Assembly (NCBI RefSeq): GCF_014646635.1
Contig: NZ_BMNQ01000015.1
Location: 1-54,288 of the forward strand
Direction of reading: 5' to 3'
Origin: Lentibacillus kapialis
Lineage (GTDB): Bacteria > Bacillota > Bacilli > Bacillales > Amphibacillaceae
Length of the DNA stretch: 54,288 nucleotides
The position numbers and the translations under genes were made by a program. This document shows positions 1-8,905 of the stretch, piece after piece. Numbering within the stretch: the stretch's first letter is position 1; each line of letters opens with the position of its first letter. The notes under the pieces are model-generated. The model worked only from the letters and a program-made list of their open reading frames with translations. It did no database searches and was not told the origin of the DNA.

Positions 1-610
1 ACTTCCGCCTTTTAAATCGTGAATACCGGTATTATAGGTGTGTCCCTTGCGAACCGCAAAGTCATCAATGCCCAAAACCAGCTGATCACGCGCCATAGCA
101 TCCTGAATACACGTTGCCTGTGTGTTTGTTGTTACTTTGGATTGCAAGGCCACGTTTATAATATCTTTCAGCCGTTGCATAAGGTACAGACTGAAAACTC
201 GCCATCGCTTGGATAGTCGTACCAAGGCCCTGTTGTATCAGCTTTTCCTGGAAAGCTTGGGTATATTGTTTTTTGGGTTTAACGAAATCGTACTGCCAAA
301 CAAAATGCGCATCACAATCCATACATGTCATGTTGATAGATGGTACTAAAAGGATTGTTCGCCACTCCATAAGTGGCAAATGGCGGACTTGGCGCTTGTA
401 GGGCGTTCCGTTTCGTTTGACATAAGGACTGCCGCAACAGGGACATGCTTGAACAAATTGGACAGGTTCCACCTGGAAGTATACAACGTCTTCTCGGTCA
501 TCAAATGTCATATCGTTAACATGAATCTCTGGAATATTTAATAATTTATTGATATAGTGACAATACACTTGTAACACCTCGCTATTGTGCGTTTTGTTCT
601 GTATTTCCAC
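1..610 (-). pseudogene. ISL3-family transposase, frameshifted and cut by the window edge
   Basis: The open frame from 610 to 86 encodes the N-terminal part of an ISL3-type transposase. It has a zinc ribbon (Cys56, Cys59, Cys96 and Cys99 of that frame) and a helix-turn-helix-like segment, and then runs into a stop. The next frame on the same strand, from about 165 to 1, reads LVLGIDDFAVRKGHTYNTG, the conserved start of the ISL3 DDE catalytic domain. The two parts are joined by a single-base shift somewhere around positions 125-165. The gene continues beyond the left edge, so its 3' half is not visible. ISL3 transposases are normally a single frame, so I call a broken copy. A sequencing error could give the same picture. 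No terminal inverted repeat could be fixed with confidence. Confidence 0.85.
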
Positions 611-689
611 TATAGCAGGGTTACAGGTGTTTTTTCATTTATTTGGAATTACTACCATAAATAACCTTAAATGTCAGCCTTAGATTTTA

Positions 690-860
690 ATGAAGAGCCA
701 CAAAATTGAGTTAGAAGCGAATAAATTTGCAGTCGAACTACTCCCAGATGAATTTATTTATGAATTTAGTGATACAAGAGTTACAATAAAAGAAGTGGCT
801 CAGAAATTTGGGGTTCCAGAAGAGGTGTGTCACTTGAAAAAAATTGACCATATAGATTAA
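690..860 (+). pseudogene. C-terminal remnant of an ImmA/IrrE-type metallopeptidase
   Basis: A 56-codon frame reads like the C-terminal end of ImmA/IrrE (DUF955) peptidases. It contains ELEANKFAVELLPDEF followed by a short helix-turn-helix-like tail containing EVAQKFGVPEE. The family's zinc-binding HExxH motif should lie upstream, but an in-frame stop precedes the ATG at 681-683 and no HExxH coding is visible between it and the transposase. In ICEBs1-like elements and many prophages, ImmA cleaves the element repressor and is encoded near the integrase, as here. I therefore take it as a truncated relic, probably removed by the ISL3 insertion or by deletion. No strong ribosome-binding site is seen. 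Confidence 0.6.
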
Positions 861-893
861 AACGTACAATGTTGTACTATTTTTTTATACCGA

Positions 894-917
894 GAAACAG
901 AACTTATATTCTGTTTC
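894..917. repeat. Perfect inverted repeat upstream of the integrase
   Basis: Arms GAAACAGAA and TTCTGTTTC (9 bp each) flank a 6-nt centre. It lies about 80 bp upstream of the likely integrase start and just after a weak hairpin with a T-run at 864-886. It could be a terminator for the relic upstream, a repressor operator or a recombination site. Sequence alone does not decide. Confidence 0.4.
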
Positions 918-994
918 AGTTATATTAGTAATTGAATTTAATGCCAATTGAAATTACATTAGTTACTACAACCACAATTAAAGATGGTATGATT

Positions 995-2017
995 ATGAAA
1001 AACCCAAATGGCTATGGTTCAATCTTCAAATTGTCTGGGAAACGAAGAAAACCATTTGCTGTAAGAATTACAACCGGTTGGGATAATAACGGAAAACAAA
1101 AGTTTGAATACCTCGGTTACTATACGTCAAGACAGGAAGCAATGATTGCATTAGCTGATTATAACAGTAACCCATATGACCTTTCTGCTGGTAAAATCAC
1201 TTTTGCTGAAATTTTTGAAAGGTTCTCTAAAGAGAAGTTTCCTAAAGTTTCAAAGTCTAATGTGCTTGGATACACTGCATCATTTAAAAAAGCAGAAGCC
1301 CTTCATAACATGAAATTTGTTAATATCAAAAAGTCGCATCTACAATCAGTAATTGACAACTGTGAGAGATCACATGGTACGAAAAGGAAAATCAAAGTCT
1401 TGTTCAATCAATTATATAAATACGCAATGGAAAATGATTTAATTCAAAAGGATTATTCAAGATTTGTAGAACTACCGAAAAATGATTCCAAAAGCTCACG
1501 CAAGCCGTTTTCAATCGATGAAATTGATAAATTATGGAACAATGTCCATCGTTTGGATGATATCGATACCGTTCTCATCATGATCTATACTGGATTACGT
1601 CCTGGTGAGCTTGTGGAGGTAAAAAATACAAACATCTATCTTGAAGAAAGATATTTTCGTGGTGGTTTTAAAACAGAAGCTGGAACAAATAGAGTGGTGC
1701 CTATCCATAAGAAAATACATTCGCTTTTTGATGCTCGAATGGATCCGAAAAACGAATACTTAATCGTAAATCATGAGGGAAATAAAATGAGTTACTATAC
1801 GTATTACCACGAAAGATGGAAAAAAGTTATGGAACAGTTAGAAATGAATCATAAACCCCATGATTGTCGTCACACCTTTGCAACACTCATGGATAATGTT
1901 GATGCCAATAAATTGTCCATTAAGCGAATAATGGGACATGCATCTAAAGATATCACAGACAAAGTCTATACACATAAAGACATAGAACAGCTTCTCATAG
2001 CTATTGACAAGCTATGA
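995..2017 (+). CDS. Tyrosine recombinase (phage/ICE-type integrase)
   Basis: This is a site-specific recombinase of about 340 residues. The N-terminus NPNGYGSIFKLSGKRRKPF resembles the arm-DNA-binding domain of integrases from Gram-positive phages and conjugative elements. A SAM-like core-binding domain follows, and then the catalytic domain. The full set of active-site residues is visible, numbered from the chosen start: Arg202 (GLRPGEL), Lys226, His289 and Arg292 (HDCRHTF), His315 (GHAS) and the nucleophile Tyr325 (VYTH). The frame is open from a TTG at 932, but homology supports the ATG at 995 (989 is also possible). The Shine-Dalgarno is weak. It is the only intact plus-strand gene in the window, and its 3' end faces the 3' end of rpsI, which fits integration there. 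Confidence 0.9.
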   Translation: MKNPNGYGSIFKLSGKRRKPFAVRITTGWDNNGKQKFEYLGYYTSRQEAMIALADYNSNPYDLSAGKITFAEIFERFSKEKFPKVSKSNVLGYTASFKKAEALHNMKFVNIKKSHLQSVIDNCERSHGTKRKIKVLFNQLYKYAMENDLIQKDYSRFVELPKNDSKSSRKPFSIDEIDKLWNNVHRLDDIDTVLIMIYTGLRPGELVEVKNTNIYLEERYFRGGFKTEAGTNRVVPIHKKIHSLFDARMDPKNEYLIVNHEGNKMSYYTYYHERWKKVMEQLEMNHKPHDCRHTFATLMDNVDANKLSIKRIMGHASKDITDKVYTHKDIEQLLIAIDKL

Positions 2018-2021
2018 GAAG
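1991..2021 (+). terminator. Hairpin overlapping the integrase stop codon
   Basis: CTTCTCATAGC and GCTATGAGAAG form an 11-bp stem with a 9-nt loop, followed by a T-rich stretch. The stem contains the integrase stop codon at 2015-2017, so this is a probable intrinsic terminator for that gene. Confidence 0.7.
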
Positions 2022-2045
2022 AACTGTTTTTCTCTTTAAGTTTTT

Positions 2046-2078
2046 GTATATTACTCGTATATTACTTGTATATTATGT
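2046..2078. repeat. Three tandem 11-bp repeats, probable integrase arm-type sites
   Basis: GTATATTACTC, GTATATTACTT and GTATATTATGT follow each other without a gap, with about one helical turn per unit. They lie between the integrase gene and the 3' end of rpsI. Tyrosine recombinases with an N-terminal arm-binding domain use short direct repeats near the attachment core, so this is the likely role. That is inference from position and periodicity. Confidence 0.6.
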
Positions 2079-2119
2079 GTGAATTTTTACCTATTTTTAA
2101 AGCAACGCATATATAGTAG

Positions 2120-2150
2120 AATCCCCCAACCACAGGCGGCTGGGGGATTC
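2120..2150 (-). terminator. Strong hairpin downstream of rpsI
   Basis: GAATCCCCCA pairs with TGGGGGATTC, and the loop can add two more G-C pairs. It lies 15 bp after the rpsI stop and could end rplM-rpsI transcription. It lacks a clear U-run on either strand, so termination would be imperfect. It could belong to the integrated element rather than to rpsI. Confidence 0.5.
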
Positions 2151-2165
2151 GTGAAAATTGATTTC

Positions 2166-2558
2166 TTAACGTTTTGAGAACTGTGGTGAACGGCGTGCGC
2201 CTCTAAGACCGTATTTCTTACGCTCAGTCGCACGGGAGTCACGTGTCAGATAGCCTTCACGCTTAAGGGTTGCCCGGTACTCGGGATCTGCTTCCAGCAG
2301 TGCACGGGCAATCCCATGACGGATAGCGCCGGCCTGTCCGGTAAATCCTCCCCCGTCAACATTAACCAGCACATCGTATGTGCCTTCTGTTTCAGTAGCC
2401 TTCAGCGGCTGATTTAAAATAATACGTTGCGTTTCATATGGGAAGTAGTCTTCTGCATTACGTTTGTTAATTAGAACACGGCCTGTGCCTGGAACAAGGC
2501 GGACACGTGCAGTTGATCTTTTACGGCGTCCGGTGCCGTAATATTGTACTTGTGCCAA
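2166..2558 (-). CDS. rpsI: 30S ribosomal protein S9
   Basis: This protein of the small-subunit head has a C-terminal tail that reaches the P-site tRNA. The 130-residue product has the family features: the N-terminal [17 protein letters not shown], the central [20 protein letters not shown] and the intact tail ending in SPQFSKR. It is the second gene of rplM-rpsI, 20 bp after rplM, with a GGAGG just before its ATG. The coding sequence is complete even though a mobile-element end abuts it. Integration at the 3' end would be expected to leave the last codons unchanged. Confidence 0.97.
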   Translation of the reverse strand: MAQVQYYGTGRRKRSTARVRLVPGTGRVLINKRNAEDYFPYETQRIILNQPLKATETEGTYDVLVNVDGGGFTGQAGAIRHGIARALLEADPEYRATLKREGYLTRDSRATERKKYGLRGARRSPQFSKR

Positions 2559-2578
2559 ATTGAATGACCTCCTTTTTA

Positions 2579-3016
2579 TTAACCGCGAAGTTCGTATGCT
2601 TCTGGTTTTTGTGCTTGATGGTTATGCTCAGCGTCTCTGTATACGTGCAATTTCTTACCCATTTTTCTTCCCAAAGGACCTTTAGGGAGCATGCCTTTAA
2701 TCGTTTTTTCAAGCATTTGTACAGGGTACTTTGAGCGCATCTCATTTGCAGAGCGTGCTTTTAGTCCACCTGGGTAGTTTGAATGACGATAGTACATTTT
2801 GTCAGTCAATTTTTTACCGGTTAGCTCAATTTTGTCAGCGTTGATGATAATGACATGATCGCCGGTATCAGCATGTGGCGTGTAAGTCGGTTTATGCTTC
2901 CCGCGCAGGATTGCAGCAACTTCACTTGATAAACGTCCGAGACGCTTGCCTTCAGCATCCACAACAAACCATTTGCGTTCGATATTATTTTCATTGGCCA
3001 TGAAAGTTGTGCGCAT
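2579..3016 (-). CDS. rplM: 50S ribosomal protein L13
   Basis: L13 is an early-assembly 23S rRNA-binding protein. The frame is open further upstream, but the ATG at 3016 ([16 protein letters not shown]) matches the family start and sits 7 nt after GGAGGG. It gives 145 residues. Conserved stretches include [21 protein letters not shown] and the C-terminal [17 protein letters not shown]. It is the first gene of rplM-rpsI and has its own promoter and a leader hairpin upstream. Confidence 0.97.
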   Translation of the reverse strand: MRTTFMANENNIERKWFVVDAEGKRLGRLSSEVAAILRGKHKPTYTPHADTGDHVIIINADKIELTGKKLTDKMYYRHSNYPGGLKARSANEMRSKYPVQMLEKTIKGMLPKGPLGRKMGKKLHVYRDAEHNHQAQKPEAYELRG

Positions 3017-3072
3017 GGTCATTCCCTCCAATTTCAATCAATTCATTTCAAAAGTCGTTTTTCATATATCAT

Positions 3073-3099
3073 CACAATTAGTTTCCGGGGCTAATCGTG
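3073..3099 (-). promoter_or_regulatory. Candidate L13 leader hairpin
   Basis: CACAATTAG and CTAATCGTG form a stem with a purine mismatch around a 9-nt loop, within the rplM 5' leader. Firmicutes have a described L13 leader RNA at this place, thought to mediate autoregulation. The position and size fit, but I did not match the full consensus. Confidence 0.5.
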
Positions 3100-3122
3100 G
3101 TTCAAATAAAATACCACAAATC

Positions 3123-3151
3123 ATCATATACTACAACCGTATGAATGTCAA
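3123..3151 (-). promoter_or_regulatory. SigA-type promoter for rplM-rpsI
   Basis: TTGACA (3146-3151) and TATGAT (3123-3128) are separated by exactly 17 bp, about 105 bp upstream of the rplM start. It is one of the best promoter matches in the window. Confidence 0.8.
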
Positions 3152-3208
3152 GTTTTACGAGGATTATTATAGGACGGTTTTAACATTCTCATTAAAAATT
3201 GCTATATC

Positions 3209-3238
3209 TTTTCATCATTTCCCGGGAAATGATGAAAA
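3209..3238 (-). terminator. 30-bp perfect palindrome after truA
   Basis: TTTTCATCATTTCCC is followed directly by its reverse complement, 8 bp beyond the truA stop. As RNA it would form a hairpin of about 12 bp closed by CCCGGG. There is no separate U-tract, so it is either a weak terminator or an mRNA 3'-end stabiliser for the ecf-truA transcript. Confidence 0.5.
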
Positions 3239-3245
3239 TTGTCTA

Positions 3246-4007
3246 TTATTGGCTGTTCTCTGTTTCCTCATACCGTACATTCCAAAGGTATAAACCTTGT
3301 GGTGGCACTGTATCACCAGCCATTTGCCGGTCCTTTTGTTCGAATAAATACGGAATTTCTTCCGGAGTCAATTTATCTCGACCCACCTCAAGAAGACTCC
3401 CGACAATAATTCGGACCATATTATATAAAAAGCCATGTCCTCTGAGAACAAATTCTATGCAAGACCCGTCGCGGTGACAGGAGACTTCCAGCAACGTGCG
3501 GACTTTGCTCCCTTTGACACTGGCTTTTGCTGAGGAAAATGTGGTAAAGTCATGTGTGCCTTCGAAGTATATACCTGCTTCTTGCATTTTAACAATATCT
3601 AAAGTATGCGGGTATTGATAAACATAGTAATGTTTAAATACATCCGGTTCTGACTCATTTAAAATATAATATCGGTATTCCTTTTCCATCACATCAAAAC
3701 GGGCATGAAATGAGGGAGAGACTTCTTCAGTTTTATTCACATGTATGTCTGGTGGCAGCATAGCATTAAGAGCTCGCTTCCACTCACCTGGCAACAGGTT
3801 ATAATCAGATTCAAAGTGAACTGCCTGGGCTTTTGCATGGACACCTTTATCAGTCCTACCTGACGGGTGAACCTTCACATATACTCCTTTATGAATCTTT
3901 GCCAATGCTTTTTCGAGTTCGCCTTGTATTGTGCGCTCCCGGGACTGGATCTGCAAGCCCGAAAAATTTGTACCATCATAACTAATGACACATTTGATTT
4001 TAGCCAT
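3246..4007 (-). CDS. truA: tRNA pseudouridine(38-40) synthase TruA
   Basis: TruA isomerises uridines 38-40 in the anticodon arm of many tRNAs. The 253-residue product has the catalytic-aspartate motif GRTDKGVHA near residue 52, the N-terminal YDGTNFSGLQ and the C-terminal GHGFLYNMVRIIVG. Its position after ecfT is the conserved Bacillus order. A 176-bp spacer separates the two genes, and I see no convincing promoter or gene in it. A GGGAGGA-type Shine-Dalgarno precedes the ATG. Confidence 0.96.
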   Translation of the reverse strand: MAKIKCVISYDGTNFSGLQIQSRERTIQGELEKALAKIHKGVYVKVHPSGRTDKGVHAKAQAVHFESDYNLLPGEWKRALNAMLPPDIHVNKTEEVSPSFHARFDVMEKEYRYYILNESEPDVFKHYYVYQYPHTLDIVKMQEAGIYFEGTHDFTTFSSAKASVKGSKVRTLLEVSCHRDGSCIEFVLRGHGFLYNMVRIIVGSLLEVGRDKLTPEEIPYLFEQKDRQMAGDTVPPQGLYLWNVRYEETENSQ

Positions 4008-4183
4008 ACATTCCCAGTCCTCCCTCGCGGTTTTTTAAGAAATCCGATAAAAATGACACATCGACTGCCGTCATTGGCTTATTTCCCCACAACTTGTGTA
4101 TCTACAGCCATACATTCCGCCACTCAAAACTACGCCGTCTCGAATTCCGCGGTCATTTTCATCCTCTTCTTGAAATCGTGCTT

Positions 4184-4984
4184 TTAATAATTTCTTGTCA
4201 AAAATAATGCAGCTGTAATAATCATAAATAATATAAAAACAATGAGATCACGTTTGCCCAGTTTTAATTCCCGCAGTTTCGTGCGGCCTTCACCACCTTG
4301 GTATCCCCGGGCTTCCATAGCCATTGCCAGCTCCTCTGCCCGTTTGAACGCACTGACAAACAGCGGAACAAGGAGAGGTACAACAGCTTTCACTCGTTCT
4401 TTTAATGGTCCCGTCCGAAAATCGACGCCACGTGATGCCTGTGCCTTCGAAATTTTATCTGTTTCCTGCATGAGTGTCGGGATAAATCGCAGTGAAATAG
4501 ACATCATCAGCGCCAGTTCATGAACAGGAAACCGTATCTTTTTCAACGGATCCAGCATGTCTTCGATCGCATCGGTGATTTCAATCGGTGTCGTGGTTAG
4601 TGTCAGCAATGAGGTGATCAATATTAACAGGAAAAATCTTATAGATATGGCAAATCCCTGAATGACTCCGCCCGAATAAATACTGAATCCAAGTATATCA
4701 ATTAATACTGTACCTTTATTCGTGACAATCAAATGCAATATGAAAGTGAATATGATCAAAAACCAAACGGGCATAAGCCCCTTTAAAATGTAGCGAATCG
4801 GTATTCGAGTCGTGAACATGCTTGTCAGCGCAAAAGCAATTAAGACACTGTAACTGATAACCGAATTTGCTAAAAAAACGATGAAGACAAAGAAAAAAAT
4901 AACGGTGATCTTGGTTCTTGGATCCAGCCGGTGAACAAGCGATTCACCGGGTACGTATTGACCGATGATCAACGCATTATTCAT
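4184..4984 (-). CDS. ecfT: Energy-coupling factor transporter transmembrane protein EcfT
   Basis: EcfT is the membrane scaffold of group II ECF vitamin transporters. It links the two ATPases to interchangeable substrate-binding S components. The 266-residue product has four to six hydrophobic segments and two characteristic cytoplasmic motifs, SRGVDFRTG and MEARGYQGG, which are the coupling helices that touch EcfA. The start overlaps the ecfA2 end by 8 bp, indicating translational coupling. No S component lies beside it, as expected for a shared module. Confidence 0.95.
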   Translation of the reverse strand: MNNALIIGQYVPGESLVHRLDPRTKITVIFFFVFIVFLANSVISYSVLIAFALTSMFTTRIPIRYILKGLMPVWFLIIFTFILHLIVTNKGTVLIDILGFSIYSGGVIQGFAISIRFFLLILITSLLTLTTTPIEITDAIEDMLDPLKKIRFPVHELALMMSISLRFIPTLMQETDKISKAQASRGVDFRTGPLKERVKAVVPLLVPLFVSAFKRAEELAMAMEARGYQGGEGRTKLRELKLGKRDLIVFILFMIITAALFLTRNY

Positions 4985-5849
4985 CTTTTCCGGCCCCTTT
5001 CAGAACTTGGCGAATTTCGCTGGCAAGTTCAGCTTCAGACTGTCGGTGATAAGGGATTTTTTGACCGAATTTTTCCGAAAAAGCATTAATGAACTGCACC
5101 ATTTCCGGTACATCCAGCTGAACGTGATGCAGTGCTTCCCGCTGTGTCAGAACTTCTTCCGGCCTTCCCTCCATATACTTTGCGCCTTCGTTTAAAATAA
5201 TCACATGATCAGCATATTTAACAGCATCTTCCATACTGTGTGTGACAAGAATAGTCGTTAGTCCCTGCTGTTTGTGCATATCAGTAAACATGTCCATCAT
5301 CTCATGCTGCCCTCGTGGATCAAGACCTGCTGTCGGTTCGTCCAGCACAAGTACGTCCGGTTTTGCAGCGAGTACACCGGCAATAGCCACACGCCGCATT
5401 TGTCCGCCGCTCAGGTCAAATGGAGACCGACCGAGCAATTCTTCCGGCAGCCCTACTTGAGAAGTTATCTCACGCACTCGATTTTCAATATCGTCTTGTG
5501 AAACATTGAAATTTTTTGGACCAAAGGCTATGTCCTTTTTGACCGTCTCTTCAAATAACTGATGCTCCGGGTACTGAAAAACAACGCCGACACGATTGCG
5601 CAGCATTCTCATGTTGTCCGGTTTTTCATCACGTGTTAACCGATAATTCCCAATCATCACTTCGCCTTCACTTGGACGCACCAAACCGTTCAAATGCTGG
5701 ATTAACGTGGACTTCCCGGAACCGGTATGACCGATAACAGCTGTAAAAGTACCGGATGGAATGTAAAAGGACAGGTTTGCAATCGCTTTATGGGCAAAAG
5801 GCGTATTCTTCTGGTAAATATAACTTACATTATTGAATGTGATGTCCAT
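4977..5849 (-). CDS. ecfA2: ECF transporter ATP-binding protein EcfA2
   Basis: This is the second ABC ATPase of the ECF module. Visible motifs are Walker [10 protein letters not shown] (about residues 40-48), the Q-loop [13 protein letters not shown], the signature [16 protein letters not shown], Walker B VLVLDEPT and the switch histidine in VTHSM. The product is 290 residues. It starts 25 bp inside the end of ecfA1 and overlaps ecfT, so the three genes form one coupled unit. It acts as a heterodimer with EcfA1 on the cytoplasmic face of EcfT. Confidence 0.95.
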   Translation of the reverse strand: MDITFNNVSYIYQKNTPFAHKAIANLSFYIPSGTFTAVIGHTGSGKSTLIQHLNGLVRPSEGEVMIGNYRLTRDEKPDNMRMLRNRVGVVFQYPEHQLFEETVKKDIAFGPKNFNVSQDDIENRVREITSQVGLPEELLGRSPFDLSGGQMRRVAIAGVLAAKPDVLVLDEPTAGLDPRGQHEMMDMFTDMHKQQGLTTILVTHSMEDAVKYADHVIILNEGAKYMEGRPEEVLTQREALHHVQLDVPEMVQFINAFSEKFGQKIPYHRQSEAELASEIRQVLKGAGKDE

Positions 5850-6664
5850 AGTTCCTCCAGCAGCTCTTCGTGATTTAGCGCCTCACGATTAATCGGAATG
5901 CCTGCTTTACGCAACTCTTCAGATAAAGCCGCAACAAACGGAATATCTAAACCAATTCGGCGGAGTTCCGCCTTTTTTGCAAAAATATCCCGGGGTGCTG
6001 CTTCATCCCAAATCGCGCCTTCATTCATGACAATTACCCGTTCAGCCTGTACAACTTCCTGAAGGTCGTGCGTGATTGTAATCAATGAAAGATGACGCTG
6101 GTCCTGTACACGTGTGACGGTTTTCATAATGTCAGTTCTGCCTCGGGGATCCAGCATTGCGGTGGCTTCATCCAAAATCAGAATCTGCGGAAAAATTGCC
6201 AGTACACTGGCAACCGCCACACGCTGCTTTTGCCCCCCGGAAAGTTTGTGCGGCTCTGTCAATCGGTATTCCTGCATTCCAACGGCCGATAACGTATTGT
6301 CAATGCGCCTGACCATTTCATCACGTTCGATACCACGGTTCTCCATTCCAAAGGCAACATCATCCTGTACCGTAGTGCCGACAAATTGATTATCGGGATT
6401 TTGAAATACCATTCCAACATCTTTCCGGATATCCCAAATTGAATCCTGCGTTACCGAACGGCCATTAATGACAATTTCGCCCTCCTGTGGGAAAAGCAGT
6501 CCATTCATCAATTTCGCAATCGTTGACTTGCCCGACCCATTATGACCGATGATGGCAATCGCCTCATTTTCATATATTGCAAACGAGCAGTTTTTCAGTA
6601 CCCAGGGATGCTCTTCTCCGTATCTGAATGATACATGTCTAAACTCGACTATTTTATGTCGCAT
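5825..6664 (-). CDS. ecfA1: ECF transporter ATP-binding protein EcfA1
   Basis: This is the first ABC ATPase of the ECF module, 279 residues. It has Walker [10 protein letters not shown] (residues 40-48), the Q-loop [13 protein letters not shown], the signature [16 protein letters not shown], Walker B ILILDEAT and the switch histidine in ITHDL. The Walker B acidic residue is followed by Ala rather than Pro, as is usual for EcfA1. It follows the rplQ terminator, so the ecf genes are probably served by read-through or by a promoter I could not recognise in 6665-6785. Confidence 0.95.
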   Translation of the reverse strand: MRHKIVEFRHVSFRYGEEHPWVLKNCSFAIYENEAIAIIGHNGSGKSTIAKLMNGLLFPQEGEIVINGRSVTQDSIWDIRKDVGMVFQNPDNQFVGTTVQDDVAFGMENRGIERDEMVRRIDNTLSAVGMQEYRLTEPHKLSGGQKQRVAVASVLAIFPQILILDEATAMLDPRGRTDIMKTVTRVQDQRHLSLITITHDLQEVVQAERVIVMNEGAIWDEAAPRDIFAKKAELRRIGLDIPFVAALSEELRKAGIPINREALNHEELLEELWTSHSIM

Positions 6665-6785
6665 ATTCGCTCCTCATCTCCCTCGGGTTTACAACCCCGG
6701 GCGGGACATTGGTTTGCTGAAACCTAACTAACCCGATTGTTAGGCCATGCTCCGTTACCCAATCATCCCATCATTCTTTACGTGC

Positions 6786-6833
6786 AAAAAAAGGGCCGGG
6801 ATTAACCTCGTCGAGAGATTCTGTCCTGCCCTT
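6786..6833 (-). terminator. Intrinsic terminator after rplQ
   Basis: On the minus strand AAGGGC plus GG pairs with CC plus GCCCTT, and the stem is followed by a run of seven T. It lies 16 bp after the rplQ stop and marks the end of the S10-spc-alpha transcript. Confidence 0.75.
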
Positions 6834-6848
6834 ATCATATCGCCTGCA

Positions 6849-7202
6849 TTAAACAAGTTCGATGATTGCCATTTTTGCTCCATCACCCTGGCGAGGCCCG
6901 AGCTTAAGGACACGTGTGTATCCGCCCTGTCTGTCCTCATAGCGTGCTGCAACATCATCAAACAATTTTTGGATAACTGTTTCATCTTCATTTGCTTCTT
7001 GATCATAAAGAAAAGAAGCTGCTTGACGACGCGCATGAACATCACCACGTTTGCCCAGCGTTATCATTTTGTCGACTATTGACTTCAAATCTTTCGCCTT
7101 TGCTTCTGTTGTTTCAATACGTTCATGGATAATCAAATCAGAAGCAAGATTACGCAGCATTGCCATGCGATGATCTGTTTTACGTCCTAATTTTCTGGCC
7201 AT
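6849..7202 (-). CDS. rplQ: 50S ribosomal protein L17
   Basis: L17 is a large-subunit protein near the exit tunnel. The 117-residue product begins [24 protein letters not shown], the family signature, and ends [12 protein letters not shown]. It is the last gene of the alpha operon, 128 bp after rpoA and just before an intrinsic terminator. The rpoA-rplQ spacer contains an imperfect inverted repeat (CCAG..TTAGCG near 7261-7276 with CGCTAACTGG near 7302-7311) of unknown role. Confidence 0.97.
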   Translation of the reverse strand: MARKLGRKTDHRMAMLRNLASDLIIHERIETTEAKAKDLKSIVDKMITLGKRGDVHARRQAASFLYDQEANEDETVIQKLFDDVAARYEDRQGGYTRVLKLGPRQGDGAKMAIIELV

Positions 7203-7330
7203 GGACTATCCCTCCCTTTTTACCGAAAGTCTTAAGGTGTAATTTAACCACGTTAGTTCCAGGTCCAGCGATTAGCGTAACTTTCTTTGTCTCCGCATGT
7301 CGCTAACTGGGTGCTACCGTTTTTGTAATA

Positions 7331-8275
7331 CTAGTCATCATCCCGCAAACCCAGACCTAAATCCGCCAGTTTTTCTTTGACCTCTTCTAGCGATTTGCGA
7401 CCAAGGTTGCGTACTTTCATCATATCTTCTTCGGATTTATTTGCCAGTTCTTGAACAGTGTTGATTCCGGCGCGTTTTAAACAGTTGTAGGATCTTACAG
7501 ACAAATCAAGTTCCTCAATGGTCATTTCCATGACTTTCTCTTTTTGATCTTCTTCTTTTTCAACCATTATTTCTGCATTTTTAGCTTCGTCTGTTAAGCT
7601 GATGAAGATATCAAGGTGTTCATTAAACACCTTTGCTCCCAATGATACCGCTTCTTCGGGGCGGATGCTGCCATCTGTCCATACATCCATTGTCAGCTTA
7701 TCATAGTTTGTCACTTGCCCTACACGTGTGTTCTCCACTTGATACGTTACACGTGAAACTGGTGTGAAAATAGAATCAACCGGGATAACACCAATTGGCT
7801 GTTCATCATGTTTATTGGCCTCAGCCGGACGATACCCGCGGCCGCGCTCTGCCGTTATCTTCATATGCAATGTACCATTGCCGTTGATTGTAGCAATCGG
7901 CAGATCGGGATTCAGCACCTCTACATCACTGTCGTAAGTTAAGTCTGCAGCCGTAACTTTCCCTTCACCCTGCACATCGATCTCCAACGTTTTAACATCA
8001 TCAGAGTAAATCTTCAATGCGAGCTTTTTCAAGTTCAAAATGATGGTTGTCATGTCTTCAACAACACCCTCGACTGTTGAAAACTCATGCTGAACCCCAT
8101 CAACTTGAACTGATGTAACAGCAGCACCCGGAAGTGAGGATAGCAGGATACGACGCAAGGAGTTTCCTAAAGTAGTACCATATCCACGTTCAAGCGGTTC
8201 GGCGACGAACTTCCCAAATGTAGCATCATCGGTGATCTCTACCGTTTCGATTCCCGGTTTTTCAATTTCGATCAT
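7331..8275 (-). CDS. rpoA: DNA-directed RNA polymerase alpha subunit
   Basis: The alpha dimer nucleates RNA polymerase assembly, and its C-terminal domain contacts UP elements and activators. The 314-residue product has the N-terminal dimerisation domain ([20 protein letters not shown]) and a C-terminal domain with tandem helix-hairpin-helix elements ([26 protein letters not shown]). It is preceded by a 216-bp spacer with its own promoter, which would let it be made apart from the ribosomal genes. Confidence 0.97.
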   Translation of the reverse strand: MIEIEKPGIETVEITDDATFGKFVAEPLERGYGTTLGNSLRRILLSSLPGAAVTSVQVDGVQHEFSTVEGVVEDMTTIILNLKKLALKIYSDDVKTLEIDVQGEGKVTAADLTYDSDVEVLNPDLPIATINGNGTLHMKITAERGRGYRPAEANKHDEQPIGVIPVDSIFTPVSRVTYQVENTRVGQVTNYDKLTMDVWTDGSIRPEEAVSLGAKVFNEHLDIFISLTDEAKNAEIMVEKEEDQKEKVMEMTIEELDLSVRSYNCLKRAGINTVQELANKSEEDMMKVRNLGRKSLEEVKEKLADLGLGLRDDD

Positions 8276-8444
8276 TCTATAAAAGCCTCCTTTAAAACGT
8301 CGAAACCCCGGTCAGACATTTGATCATGCCCAACCGAAATTCCCCAAATAGGCAGTTGGCGTTTCTGCACTAAAACACTATTGAATTTGTCTTGCTGTCA
8401 GGTTCACTTAAAAGAATCGTATATCTCGTTTTATACTTTTAGTT

Positions 8445-8473
8445 ATCATAACCCATTATAGACAACGTGACAA
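8445..8473 (-). promoter_or_regulatory. SigA-type promoter for rpoA
   Basis: TTGTCA (8468-8473) and TATGAT (8445-8450) are 17 bp apart, about 170 bp upstream of the rpoA start and just after rpsK. The transcript would carry a leader of roughly 165 nt. Confidence 0.65.
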
Positions 8474-8491
8474 ATATCTATACGGTGATCA

Positions 8492-8884
8492 CTATACACG
8501 ACGACGTTTTGGCGGGCGGCAGCCATTATGAGGGACCGGTGTTACGTCACGAATAGCTGTGACATCCAATCCGGCTGCCTGCAATGAACGAATTGCAGCT
8601 TCACGGCCGGCTCCAGGGCCTTTAACCGTTACGTCCAACGATTTCATACCATGATCGACTGCGTTTTTGGCAGCTGTTTCAGCAGCCATTTGCGCAGCGA
8701 ACGGTGTAGACTTACGGGAACCTTTAAAACCCAGCGCACCTGCAGAGCTCCATCCGATTGAGTTTCCTTTGACATCTGTAATGGTGACAATCGTGTTATT
8801 AAACGTTGAACGGATATGTGCAACACCCGTATCAATATTCTTTTTCACACGGCGCTTGCGTGCTGTCGTTTGTTTGCGTGCCAT
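8492..8884 (-). CDS. rpsK: 30S ribosomal protein S11
   Basis: S11 is a platform protein of the small subunit that contacts the E-site region. The 130-residue product has [20 protein letters not shown] and the strongly conserved C-terminus [17 protein letters not shown]. It follows rpsM by 21 bp with a GGAGG before its ATG. It is part of the conserved infA-rpmJ-rpsM-rpsK-rpoA-rplQ order. Confidence 0.97.
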   Translation of the reverse strand: MARKQTTARKRRVKKNIDTGVAHIRSTFNNTIVTITDVKGNSIGWSSAGALGFKGSRKSTPFAAQMAAETAAKNAVDHGMKSLDVTVKGPGAGREAAIRSLQAAGLDVTAIRDVTPVPHNGCRPPKRRRV

Positions 8885-8905
8885 AGATATTTACCCTCCT
8901 TTACA

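Noticed and set aside
2120-2150. Hairpin as an IS200/IS605 end
   Set aside because: No TnpA or TnpB coding lies nearby. A terminator or element hairpin is simpler.
4008-4183. Possible extra small gene between ecfT and truA
   Set aside because: The open stretches lack a start with a ribosome-binding site and show no family resemblance.
6735-6792. Sequence after the rplQ terminator that resembles part of the dispersed repeat (AATGATGG and ATGA pattern)
   Set aside because: Similarity covers only about a dozen bases and the diagnostic hairpin arm is absent. I treat it as chance.
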